Assembly (NCBI GenBank): GCA_019510435.1 | Contig: JAEKKJ010000010.1 | Span: forward strand, 186,001-250,000 | DNA length: 64,000 nt | Direction: 5' to 3' | Source of the DNA: Caulobacterales bacterium | GTDB taxonomy: Bacteria; Pseudomonadota; Alphaproteobacteria; Caulobacterales; Caulobacteraceae | In this document: positions 17,249-27,540 of the stretch, piece after piece | Layout of the letters: every line of letters begins with the position of its first letter | Position numbering within the stretch: the stretch's first letter is position 1 | Made by a program: the position numbers and the translations under genes | Notes under the pieces: generated by a model | The model's input: the letters and a program-made list of their open reading frames with translations, nothing else | What the model was told of the DNA's origin: nothing | Databases searched by the model: none

Positions 17249-18294
17249 GCCCGCTCCAGGGGGATTTCAACGGAGGCGAGGAAGCCGTGCGGCCGCAGGG
17301 GGCCGCAGGTGAGCTCGGCGGTTTTGCCGTAGATCAGGTCGAGGCGGCGGCGCACGTTCTCCAGGCCCAGGCCCAGCTTGGGCGGGGCGAGGCCCGCCGT
17401 GTCGCCGCCATCGTCGGTGACCGTCAGGCGCAGGCGGCCGGCCGCGGCGTGGGCGCTGATCTCGATGGTCACCGGGGTGTTGGAACAGGCCACGCCGTAC
17501 TTCACGGCGTTCTCCACCAGGGGCTGCAGGATCAGGCTGGGGGCCAGCGCGTCGCGCAGCTCGAGCGGGATGTTCTCCACATAGTTCAGCCGGTCTTCGA
17601 ACCGCGCCTGCTCGATCAAAAGGTACTGCCGCTGGGCCTCGATCTCGTCGGAGAGGGGCGCCTTGTCCGGCAGCTCCTTCTCCAGGGTGTGGCGCAGGAA
17701 GCTGGAGAGCGAAAGCACCACCCGCTCGGCCCGCTCGTTCTCGTTGGCCAGGATCAGCGACGAGAGGGCGTTCAGGGTGTTGAACAGGAAGTGTGGATTG
17801 ATCTGGTAGCGCAGCATGCGGTTCTGCGCGTCCATCGCCAGGGCCTGGGCCGAGACCAGCCGCAGGTTCTTTTCCTTCAGCTCCTCCTCGTAGCGGATGG
17901 CGAAGTAGAGCGCGGACCAGGAGATGAAGGTCCAGAAGAACATCGAGGCGGTGAAGGCGGCCGAGATCGGCGTGAGCGGCTCGACCTTCCAGAGCGGCGC
18001 GACCAGGTAGAAGACCGCATAGTTCAGGTAGGAATAGGCGAAGGCGCCCACGACCGAGAGCAGCACCGCCGCCACCAGCCGCCGCCAGATCGGCTCGTCC
18101 GCCAGGGCCTTGAGGATGCGGCCGATGCCAAGGCAGGCCACGAAGCCGAAGCCGGCCATGACCAGTCGCCGCACCGCCATGGCGTCGGCGTGGGGCATGG
18201 GGTCCGCCAGCATCCGCGCCGTGACGATCAGATAGGTCAGGGCCCAGAGGACGAAATTCGCCACCAGGTAGTTGTTGGGCCGCTTTACGCGCAT
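17245..18294 (-). CDS. LytS-type membrane histidine kinase
   Basis: 349-aa sensor kinase. Four hydrophobic segments span about residues 10-140 with no large periplasmic loop, followed by a coiled linker and a His_kinase domain (PF06580 type) with RYQINPHFLFNTLNALSSLI, where the His after NP is the expected phosphorylation site. The C-terminal ATPase has LILQPLVENAVKYGV and GLGLENVRRRL. The cognate regulator is the overlapping LytTR gene. The signal is not evident; the membrane-embedded sensor suggests a membrane-associated or hydrophobic cue. Confidence 0.9.
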   Translation of the reverse strand: MRVKRPNNYLVANFVLWALTYLIVTARMLADPMPHADAMAVRRLVMAGFGFVACLGIGRILKALADEPIWRRLVAAVLLSVVGAFAYSYLNYAVFYLVAPLWKVEPLTPISAAFTASMFFWTFISWSALYFAIRYEEELKEKNLRLVSAQALAMDAQNRMLRYQINPHFLFNTLNALSSLILANENERAERVVLSLSSFLRHTLEKELPDKAPLSDEIEAQRQYLLIEQARFEDRLNYVENIPLELRDALAPSLILQPLVENAVKYGVACSNTPVTIEISAHAAAGRLRLTVTDDGGDTAGLAPPKLGLGLENVRRRLDLIYGKTAELTCGPLRPHGFLASVEIPLERA

Positions 18295-18630
18295 GCCGCC
18301 TCCCCAAGCTGCGACATTCTGGTGAAATTCCTCGCCCGACCAAGGCCGCTTGTCGACACACGGTCACCGTTCGCCGCAAAATCTGCCGTTCGCCGAGCAT
18401 CGTCATGCCCTTCAACGCATTCCAGATGAAGACTTTTTACCGCGCTTCATCCTCGGCTTGCGGAAATTTGCCGGTGGGAACTTCTTCGGCGAACGCCGTG
18501 CGGCATGTTGGCGCGAAGGCCTGCTCCCCTATCCTTTGATAGTAGCGAAGCTTGACCGTTACACCGCAACTTTAGGGACAGACTCGCGCCCGCTCACCCC
18601 GGCGCCAGTTTGACGGGGGATATCTGAAAC
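18295..18630. other. divergent spacer between LytS-type kinase and LysR genes
   Basis: 336 bp without a credible gene. It must hold the promoters of both operons. A promoter-like TTGACC (18551-18556) with TTTAGG 17 nt further lies about 50-80 nt before the LysR start. Base composition is less G+C-rich than coding DNA. No repeat or hairpin stands out. Confidence 0.45.
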
Positions 18631-19527
18631 GTGCCGGTGCGACCGCCATCGCTGAGGGCTATCGCCGCCTTTGAGGCCGCCGCTCGCCATGAGAGCTTCA
18701 CCAAGGCGGCCGACGAGCTGAACCTGACGCAGAGCGCCATCAGCCACGCCATCCGCTCGCTCGAGCTGCGCCTGGGCGTCGACCTGTTCGACCGCTTTGG
18801 GCGCACGGTGGCGCTGACCGAGCCCGGCCGCGCCTTCGTCAGCCGCCTGCGGCTGTCGCTCAACCTGATCTCCGAGGCGTTCGAGGCTCCGGGACGACCG
18901 GGACGCGCGCGCCTGGTGGTCGCCGCCACGGCCGGGGTCGCCGAGCGGGTGCTGGCGGCTCGCCTGCCCGCCTTCCTCACCAAATATCCCGACCGCGAGC
19001 TGGACCTGCGCACCATCGCCGGCCCCGCCGAGATTTCGGGCGGCGACATCGACGTGGCGGTGGTCTACGGCGCGGGCGCCTGCGCCGGCCTGACCCAGCG
19101 CCGGCTCGCGGGCGAAGTGCTGTTTCCCGTGGCGGCGCCCGGCCTGGAGCGCCCGCGGCGGCCGGAGGACCTGGTGCGCCTGCCGCTGATCCATCAGGCG
19201 GAGCACCCCTGGCGCGTCTGGCTCGAGCAGCTGGGTCTATCCGATCTGCCGACGCCCGCCGCGCTCACGGTGGACGGGCCGCTGGCGGCCCTCGAACTGG
19301 CGCGCAACGGCGCAGGCGTCTGTCTGGCCCGCGGCCTCTTGGTGCGCGACGACCTGCGGACCGGCCGCCTGGTGCGGCTGTTCGAGGCCGAGGCCCTGCT
19401 GCGCGAGGACTATGCCGCGGTCTGGAACCCGGCCTCGCCCCGCAGCGACCTGATCCGCCCCTTCGTGGACTGGCTGGCCCAGGCCATGGAGCCGACGGTG
19501 GTCACCCCGACCCTGCACGCGGCCTGA
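18631..19527 (+). CDS. LysR-family regulator (GcvA-like)
   Basis: 298-aa LysR regulator. The N-terminal winged helix contains FEAAARHESFTKAADELNLT (14-33) and QSAISHAIRSLELRLGVDLF, then VALTEPGRAF. The effector-binding domain (about 90-290) is of the GcvA/AmpR-like type (GDIDVAVVYGAG). GTG start at 18631 fixes the usual N-terminus. It runs convergently into the TonB receptor gene and has no divergent partner gene of its own, since its upstream neighbour is the LytS-type kinase; its target is therefore not predictable from position. Confidence 0.9.
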   Translation: MPVRPPSLRAIAAFEAAARHESFTKAADELNLTQSAISHAIRSLELRLGVDLFDRFGRTVALTEPGRAFVSRLRLSLNLISEAFEAPGRPGRARLVVAATAGVAERVLAARLPAFLTKYPDRELDLRTIAGPAEISGGDIDVAVVYGAGACAGLTQRRLAGEVLFPVAAPGLERPRRPEDLVRLPLIHQAEHPWRVWLEQLGLSDLPTPAALTVDGPLAALELARNGAGVCLARGLLVRDDLRTGRLVRLFEAEALLREDYAAVWNPASPRSDLIRPFVDWLAQAMEPTVVTPTLHAA

Positions 19528-19604
19528 GGCCCTCGCCCCGAGGCCGCACGGCGGGGCGCCTTCGTCCGCCTCGATCTTCGAGCCCAAACGAATCCTCAGT
19601 TCAA

Positions 19605-19634
19605 ACGAAAAAGGCCCCCGCTTGCGCGGGGGCC
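19605..19634 (-). terminator. rho-independent terminator of the TonB receptor gene
   Basis: A perfect 9-bp stem (GGCCCCCGC / GCGGGGGCC) with a TTGC loop and a minus-strand TTTTTCG tail, 38 nt after the receptor stop. Confidence 0.8.
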
Positions 19635-19672
19635 CCATCCTCGGGTCGTGTCGGACCTTAGAAGCCGGCTCT

Positions 19673-22600
19673 TTAGAAGTCGGCCTGCAGGCCGACGAAC
19701 ATGTAGCGGCCGAAGGAGTCGTACAGCTGCGGCCAGGTGTTCCCGTTGCAGGGACCGCTGGGGCAGTTGGACGCGCCGGTCAGCGGCGGATCGCGATCGA
19801 AGATGTTGTTGATGCCGGCCCGGAAGTGGAGGTTGTCCTTCACCACGAAGGTCGCCGTCAGGTCGAAGTAGTCGCGCGCGCCCAGCACCCGGTCGCTCTC
19901 GTACTGCTTGGCCTTGTTGAGCAGCTGCGGGTCGTCCGAATAGGCGTCCAGCGTCACCTTGTTGTAGTGGCGCCATTGGCCCGAGATCGCGAAGTTCTTC
20001 ACCCAGTCGCCGTACTCGAAGGGCGTGTTCCAGGTCACGCGGACCTTGTGGCGCCAGTCGGGGTTCGGCGAGGTCAGGCCGGCGGACACCGAGCAGATGG
20101 TGCCGTAGAGGCCGGCGCAATCGTAGGCCGGCGCGCCCGGAAGCGGCGCCACCTTGAGTTCGTCCAGCCAGGTGCCGACGAAGCTGAGGCTGACGGCGCC
20201 CATGTTCTCGAGCCCGAACTTGTCGAGGTCGGTCCGATAGCTGGCGTTGAAGTCGATGCCCTTGGTCTGCAGCGAGCCGGTGTTGAGCGTGGTGTCCTTC
20301 ACGTAGCCGTTGGTGGACAGCCAGATCGAGCCGGCGCCGTCACGGTGCACGAGGCCGCAGAAGAACGGATCCAGGGTGTTGACGCACTTATTGATGGTGA
20401 CGTCGGCGCCCAGGCGGCCGATGTACTTGTTGACCTTGATGTCGAACCAGTCCGCCGAGAAGTTGAAGCCCGGCAGGAAGGTCGGCTGGGCCACGAAGCC
20501 GATCGAGTAGGTGTCGGACTTCTCCGGCTCGAGGTTCGGGTTACCCCCGGTCTGGCCGTTGTACTGGTTGGCCGGGTTCTTCTCGATCGCCAGCACCTGG
20601 GCGTTGGTCAGGTTGAACGCCTTGGCGCAGGCCGCGACCTTGGGATCGGTGGCCGCCAGGCCGGCGCAGGGGTCCTGCGTGCCGTCGAGCACCACGTTCT
20701 GCGGGCTGAACAGTTCCAGCACGTGCGGCGCACGCACCGCGCGCTGGTAGCTGGCCCGGATTCGGATGTCTTCGATCGGGCTCCAGTCACCGGCGATCTT
20801 GTAGGTCGAGGTGGTGCCGATCGAGGAGTAGTCCGAGTAGCGGTAGGCCAGTTCCAGTTCCGCCGACTTGGCGAACGGCATGTCCGTCACGATCGGGATG
20901 CGGGTCTCGCCGAACATTTCGTACACGTCGTACGAGCCGTGCACCGGCGGGGCCGCGCCGCCCGAGCCGTTCAGCAGGCCGGCCGAGGAGACGAAGTCGG
21001 ACGCGAAGTCCAGCTGCTCGCGGCGGTATTCCGAGCCGATCGAGATGCCGACGCCCTGCGTCGACCACGGGCTCTTGACGCCGTACTGGGTCAGGTCGCC
21101 GCCCAGCGAGAAGTCGACGACGCGCTCATAGAGGTTGCCGATCGAGCTGGAGGGGGTCTGCAGGTAGTTCAGCGCGCCCTGGGTGACGCCGCCCAGTTGG
21201 AAGATGTTGTAGGGCACGCAGGCCGTGTCCGTACCGTTCACCGCCGCGGCGCAGGCCGGGGCGCCGGTCTTCGGGTCGGCGATCACGTTCAGGGCGTTCT
21301 GGATCGCGGTGGTGCGGAAGAAGCCGGTCTGGACCTGGTGGAAGCCCACGCGGCCGTACTGCATGTAGAAGTCGTAGTTCCAGGCGTCGTTCAGGTCGCC
21401 CTTCATGCCGATCACATAGCGGTACTGGGTGTGCTCGGTCTGGCCCTGGCGGCCGCCGCCTTCGATGTTCCGGCGCGCGACGGTGCCGGTGAAGGTGCCG
21501 CCCGGATTGCTGGCGCAGGTGCCGCCGCCCGAGGCTGCGGTCGCCGTCAGCAGCCCGCGCTGTTGCGCCGACAGGAACGGGTTGGCGCAGTTGACCGAGA
21601 AGGTGCCGGCGAAGATGCCGCCCGGCGCGATCTGGTAGGTGGACGTGTCGTCCATGAACATCAGGTCGGCGTAGACCTTGGCCCACGAGGCCAGCTCATA
21701 GTTGGCGAAGGCGCCCATGACATAGCGGTCGTCGGGACGCTGGTAGTAGTTGGTCGGGCCGAAGTTGTAGAGGTCGGTCGCCGCGTTGCGGGGCCGGAAG
21801 GTGTTGCCCGGGCCGGCCGGGTCGACGACGAAGCCGCCGACGCGCGCCGGGAAGGCCGTGCCCGAGCCACCGCAGCCGGCGGCCAGGAAGGTCGTGCCCG
21901 AGTTCAGCGTACAGGCCGAATAGTCGTAGTTGGCCTGCAGGATCGGCTCGACGTGGCGATAGCCGGCGTAGGCGGTGACGTTGCCCTTGCCGTCGGGCGC
22001 GTTGACGCCGACGATCAGGGTGACTTCCGAGCTCTCGCCGTTCGACACATTGGTTTCGGGCAGCTGGTAGAACTGCTTGTTGGCTGCGGCGCCCTGCGCC
22101 TTCAGCACCACGGCGGCAGCGTCGTTGCCGTTGTGGTGGTTGTAGATGCCGTACTGGGCGTCGACCCGCACACCCTCGAAGTTCTTCTGCATGATGAAGT
22201 TGACGACGCCGGCCACGGCGTCAGCGCCGTAGACCGCCGAGGCGCCGCCCGTCAGCACGTCCACGCGCTGCACCAGGGCCGAAGGAATGAAGTTCAGGTC
22301 CGCCGCGAGCGAGGCGCCCGAGGTGTTGGGCGTGCCGGGCATCAGGCGCCGGCCGTCGACCAGCACCAGGGTGCGCGTGGCGCCGAGGCCCCGCAGGTTC
22401 ACCGTGGCGGTGCCGGTCGAGCCGTTGGAGATCGCGGCGCCCTGGGCGGCGAACGCCTGCGGCAGGGAGTTGATCATGTCCTCGACGCGGGTGACGCCCT
22501 GGGCCTTCAGGTCCTGGGCGTTGATCGCCGTCACCGGGCTGACGCTGGTCAGGTTCGGCGTCGGGATGCGGGTGCCGGTGACCACGACCTCCTGCACTTC

Positions 22601-22720
22601 CTCGCCGGCCGGAGCCGCCGCGGCGGCCGACGCCGTGGTCGGCGCCGCCAGGCCCAGCGCGGCCACGCCGCAAATCATCGAAGACGCCAAAAGGCGTTCG
22701 CGCATGCTCTTGATGCTCAA
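19673..22720 (-). CDS. TonB-dependent outer-membrane receptor
   Basis: 1015-aa receptor. A signal peptide (about 1-32, ending TTASAAA) is followed by a TonB-box-like EEVQEVVVTGTRI, a plug domain (about 55-170: TVNLRGLGATRTLVLVDGRR, ASAVYGADAVAGVVNFIMQK), and a long beta-barrel ending in an aromatic residue (YMFVGLQADF). It should import a large substrate across the outer membrane using TonB energy; iron chelate versus carbohydrate cannot be decided. A TTG start at 22720 has GGAGG 9 nt upstream; ATG at 22705 is an alternative. The large spacer upstream has several inverted repeats. Confidence 0.92.
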   Translation of the reverse strand: MSIKSMRERLLASSMICGVAALGLAAPTTASAAAAAPAGEEVQEVVVTGTRIPTPNLTSVSPVTAINAQDLKAQGVTRVEDMINSLPQAFAAQGAAISNGSTGTATVNLRGLGATRTLVLVDGRRLMPGTPNTSGASLAADLNFIPSALVQRVDVLTGGASAVYGADAVAGVVNFIMQKNFEGVRVDAQYGIYNHHNGNDAAAVVLKAQGAAANKQFYQLPETNVSNGESSEVTLIVGVNAPDGKGNVTAYAGYRHVEPILQANYDYSACTLNSGTTFLAAGCGGSGTAFPARVGGFVVDPAGPGNTFRPRNAATDLYNFGPTNYYQRPDDRYVMGAFANYELASWAKVYADLMFMDDTSTYQIAPGGIFAGTFSVNCANPFLSAQQRGLLTATAASGGGTCASNPGGTFTGTVARRNIEGGGRQGQTEHTQYRYVIGMKGDLNDAWNYDFYMQYGRVGFHQVQTGFFRTTAIQNALNVIADPKTGAPACAAAVNGTDTACVPYNIFQLGGVTQGALNYLQTPSSSIGNLYERVVDFSLGGDLTQYGVKSPWSTQGVGISIGSEYRREQLDFASDFVSSAGLLNGSGGAAPPVHGSYDVYEMFGETRIPIVTDMPFAKSAELELAYRYSDYSSIGTTSTYKIAGDWSPIEDIRIRASYQRAVRAPHVLELFSPQNVVLDGTQDPCAGLAATDPKVAACAKAFNLTNAQVLAIEKNPANQYNGQTGGNPNLEPEKSDTYSIGFVAQPTFLPGFNFSADWFDIKVNKYIGRLGADVTINKCVNTLDPFFCGLVHRDGAGSIWLSTNGYVKDTTLNTGSLQTKGIDFNASYRTDLDKFGLENMGAVSLSFVGTWLDELKVAPLPGAPAYDCAGLYGTICSVSAGLTSPNPDWRHKVRVTWNTPFEYGDWVKNFAISGQWRHYNKVTLDAYSDDPQLLNKAKQYESDRVLGARDYFDLTATFVVKDNLHFRAGINNIFDRDPPLTGASNCPSGPCNGNTWPQLYDSFGRYMFVGLQADF

Positions 22721-23223
22721 GGTCTAAGTCCTCCAGCGGCCAGCGGCGCAACGCCCGTCCGGCCGGATCCCCATATGAAAATCGGCCCCCATGCAGCCGG
22801 CGAGAACCGACTGCGCCCACAAGCGCCGCTGCGCGAAAAACTATTGTCGCATATAGCGTCGCTTTACTGAATTTGTCTTATACGATCCATGAGGGACGCT
22901 CATGCGTCGGTCGTCGCTGCAGCGCAACGAGAGCTCGTAGTCTGTCGAAAAACCTCGATTTAATAGTAAGTTAGAGCGCCACCCCGCGGGCGGGACCGAC
23001 CCCTCGGCGCCGGGATGGTTCCGACCAGCGGCCAAGTCGATCCTGGAAGAATGTTGCAAAAAGAAAACAGCGATTGACCTCTGTTACAATTGTCACCGCC
23101 CTGTGACACATGAAGTGTGCTCATGTGAAGTATGACGAGAAGTCGTCACGAAGCTTCTCGCGTTCGATATAAAGTCATTCGTGGCAAAGCCTGGCCCTGC
23201 GCCTCGCGGCCCTGGAGACTGAG
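22721..23223. promoter_or_regulatory. AT-rich divergent regulatory region
   Basis: About 500 bp, clearly richer in A+T than its surroundings, between the TonB receptor (minus) and the OmpR-type regulator (plus). It contains a near-CtrA box TTAA-N7-TTAG (22960-22974), a CACATGA-N7-TCATGTG inverted repeat (23107-23127), TGACGA-N4-TCGTCA (23133-23148) and an overlapping CGAGAAG...CTTCTCG repeat (23136-23160). These are plausible operators for one or both genes. No gene is supported. Confidence 0.55.
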
Positions 23224-24000
23224 ATGAACGCCTTCGAATTTGCCGCCGGCGCGCCCGGCGCGCGCGCCGCCACCCCCATCGCGCCGTCGCGCGTCGTCTG
23301 GATCGACGCCGACCTCGAGGCGATCGAGCCGGGGGTCGACATGCTGCGCCGCCATGGCTTCGAGGTGGCCCAGGCCGGCAGCGCGGCCGAGGCCGGCCCC
23401 CTGCTCGACGGCGCCACGACCACCGACCTGGTGATCCTGGACACGGCCCTGCCCGACGCCGACGGCCTGGCCCTCTGCCGCCGGCTCAGCGAAGCCGAAG
23501 CTGCGCCGGTTATGGTGATGTCCCGGGCGGCGGACACGCTGGACCGCGTCGCCGGGCTGGAGTTCGGCGCAGACGACGTGCTGGCCAAGACCACCCACCC
23601 GCTGGAACTGCTGGCCCGGGTGCGCGCCCTGCTGCGCCGCGCCGCGCGCCACGCCCGGCGCACCGCCGCCGCGGCCTTGGAGACCTGGCGCTTCGACGGA
23701 GAGCTGGGCTACGTCACCTCGCCCCTCGGCCGCACGGTGCGACTCAGCCCCGCCGATGCGGCGCTGCTCAGCGCCCTGGCGGCGCGGCCGGGCGAGGTGC
23801 TGAAGCGCGACGCCCTGGTGGCCCTGCTGCACGGCGAGGGCGCCGTGGCCGGAGGCCGCTCCATCGACGCGCGGGTGGCGCGCCTGCGGCGCACGCTGTC
23901 GGCCTGTGACGGCGCCGGCGAGATGATCAAGACCCTGCGCGGCGGCGGCTACCTCTTCCAGGCCCAGGTCACCATGCGGGGCGGCCTCGCCGCCGCCTGA
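23224..24000 (+). CDS. OmpR-type winged-helix response regulator
   Basis: 258-aa regulator. The receiver (about 23-140) retains an acidic pair in VWIDADLE, phospho-acceptor Asp in LVILDTALPDADG, Ser in VMVMSRAAD and Lys in VLAKTTHP. A linker rich in Arg/Ala leads to a C-terminal winged helix (about 155-245) with VRLSPADAALLSALAARPGE, SIDARVARLRRTLS and IKTLRGGGYLF. The ATG at 23224 lies after GGAGACTGAG. It is convergent with the hybrid kinase gene (12 nt between stops), but that kinase has its own receiver, so pairing is uncertain. Repeats upstream may serve autoregulation. Confidence 0.9.
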   Translation: MNAFEFAAGAPGARAATPIAPSRVVWIDADLEAIEPGVDMLRRHGFEVAQAGSAAEAGPLLDGATTTDLVILDTALPDADGLALCRRLSEAEAAPVMVMSRAADTLDRVAGLEFGADDVLAKTTHPLELLARVRALLRRAARHARRTAAAALETWRFDGELGYVTSPLGRTVRLSPADAALLSALAARPGEVLKRDALVALLHGEGAVAGGRSIDARVARLRRTLSACDGAGEMIKTLRGGGYLFQAQVTMRGGLAAA

Positions 24001-24012
24001 CGCGGCCGAAGC

Positions 24013-26040
<2,028 letters not shown>

Positions 26041-26465
26041 TGCTTGCCCCCGCCACCTTCGTGGCCCCGCCCCGCCGGTCGCGCCGCACGCGCCTGGACG
26101 GCGTTCGCTGAACCCGAGGCGTCACAGTTAGCGGCCAAGGTTGGTCGCGAACACGTGTCGTGAGGCCGCAGGCGGTTGTGTGGTCCTTCGCGCGCCCAGA
26201 CCCGACGGCGCGACAAGGGGCCCTTGTGGCCCGGAGCTCACCCGACGGAGCGCTCCGGGCCGACCTGCGCCACGCAAACAGGGGGGTGCAGCGACGCAGG
26301 CATCGCCTTGCATAGCACAACCTACAGCAGAGCTGTCACGTGCAAAGCATACGGGTCTTCGTCGCGCGCGCATTAGTCGCGGTGCGCCTTGCAGAGAACG
26401 GCCGCGGCGGGGCGACCGGCGCCTCACGCGCGCATCCAGGGATGGGCGATCAATCGGGGAAGGGA
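26041..26465. other. spacer between hybrid kinase and tRNA-Thr
   Basis: About 425 bp with no supported gene. It holds the promoter region of the minus-strand hybrid kinase. One G/C palindrome (GGCCCGGAG ... CTCCGGGCC, about 26236-26265) stands out. Open frames here on both strands have implausible Arg/Cys-rich products. None of the conserved cores of RNase P RNA, SRP RNA or tmRNA was seen. Confidence 0.5.
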
Positions 26466-26541
26466 TGGTGCCGCCTAGGTGACTCGAACACCTGACCTAC
26501 GCATTACGAATGCGCCGCTCTACCGGCTGAGCTAAGGCGGC
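26466..26541 (-). tRNA. tRNA-Thr (anticodon CGT), encoded CCA
   Basis: 76-nt cloverleaf on the minus strand: acceptor GCCGCCT/AGGCGGC, D-arm GCTC/GAGC, anticodon arm GCGCA-TTCGTAA-TGCGT with anticodon CGT at plus positions 26506-26508, T-arm AGGTG-TTCGAGT-CACCT, discriminator A and encoded CCA. It decodes the ACG threonine codon. It lies 50 nt downstream of the glycosyltransferase gene on the same strand. Confidence 0.97.
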
Positions 26542-26591
26542 CCCTGACCGGGAAGCGGGCTTTTACCCGCAAGGCCTCGATTTGGGAAGCG

Positions 26592-27533
26592 TCAGGCCGT
26601 CACGCCCATCTCGTCGCGCCAGAACCGCAGCAGGGCCTCGACCGAGGCGGCGTGGCTCCAGCGCGCGGCGGTGTCGCGGGCGGCGGCGCGCATGGCCTCG
26701 GCCGCCGGGCCCCCAGCCTCCGCCAGTCGCGTGGCGCGGACCAGGGCGTGGGCGGCGGCTTCGCAATCGTCCTCCTCGACCCAGAAGCCGTTCTGCGGCC
26801 CGGCGTATTCCCGCGGTCCGATGCCGGTGAAGCCGGCGACGAGGCAGCCGCAGGCCATGGCCTCGACGATGGTCATGCTCATGCCCTCCAGCCGCGCCAG
26901 GCTGAGGAATACGGACGCGCGCCCCAGGGCCACGGCGGCCTCGGCCTCGGTGCGGCCGTCCACCAGGTCCCAGCGCCAGGCCGTCGGCCCGTCGTAGAGG
27001 CGCGCGAACATGTTGCGGATGGCCGCGCCCTCGATGCGGCGCTTGCGCGGCATGCAGGCGATCAGCGGCAGCTTGGGCGCCGGGACGAACAGCCGCTCGT
27101 CCGCGAAGCCGGGCACCGTCACCACCCGCTCCGGACCCACGAACCGGCGCACCCAGTCGCCGACGCCGTCGCTGCACGCCATCATCACCGGATAGGCTGC
27201 GCGCACCGCCTCACGCACCGCCAGCACCCCGCGGAGCGCGGCGGCGTAGGGGTTCTGGCAGAAGATCACCTTGCGGTTGGGCAGCCGCGAGCAGGCGGCC
27301 AGCAGCTCCCCGTCATCTTCCGGCAGCACCAGGATATCGTCGACGCCGGGCCGGCCGGTCATGCGCTCGACCGGCGCATGGTGCTGGAACCACTCCGGGA
27401 CCGGCGCCGAGATCGGAATGCGCACGACCGCATCGTATCCGTGGGCGACCAGCGCCTCCACGTGGCGGAACACGACCTTGTTGCCGCCGCTGGCGGTGGC
27501 GGAGGACGGGGCGAGATAGGCGATGCGGCTCAG
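26592..27533 (-). CDS. glycosyltransferase, family 1-like (CTG start proposed)
   Basis: About 313-aa GT-B glycosyltransferase. The N-terminal half begins SRIAYLAPSSATASGGNK, the usual first strand and glycine loop. The C-terminal half has the nucleotide-sugar site: RASVFLSLARLEGMSMTIVE and AMACGCLVAGFTGIGPREY with the catalytic-type Glu. Between the hemY stop (27541) and this strand the frame contains no ATG, GTG or TTG. CTG at 27533, 7 nt after the hemY TAG and preceded by AAGTAGG, is the best start; the only standard start lies at 27683, deep inside hemY, giving an Arg-rich leader. Donor and acceptor are unknown; the pse genes nearby suggest surface glycosylation. Confidence 0.82.
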   Translation of the reverse strand: MSRIAYLAPSSATASGGNKVVFRHVEALVAHGYDAVVRIPISAPVPEWFQHHAPVERMTGRPGVDDILVLPEDDGELLAACSRLPNRKVIFCQNPYAAALRGVLAVREAVRAAYPVMMACSDGVGDWVRRFVGPERVVTVPGFADERLFVPAPKLPLIACMPRKRRIEGAAIRNMFARLYDGPTAWRWDLVDGRTEAEAAVALGRASVFLSLARLEGMSMTIVEAMACGCLVAGFTGIGPREYAGPQNGFWVEEDDCEAAAHALVRATRLAEAGGPAAEAMRAAARDTAARWSHAASVEALLRFWRDEMGVTA

Positions 27534-27540
27534 AGCCGAC

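Noticed and set aside
19622..22870. A very long plus-strand frame antisense to the TonB receptor.
   Set aside because: It is an artefact of high G+C codon bias opposite the receptor gene; its product is Arg/His/Gly/Val-rich, without family motifs, whereas the minus strand encodes a complete receptor.
26041..26465. Considered RNase P RNA, SRP RNA or tmRNA in the spacer.
   Set aside because: None of the universally conserved cores of these RNAs could be found in the sequence on either strand.
26141..26482. Frames in the spacer before tRNA-Thr.
   Set aside because: Products are Arg/Cys-rich without ribosome-binding site or conserved pattern, and one overlaps the tRNA.
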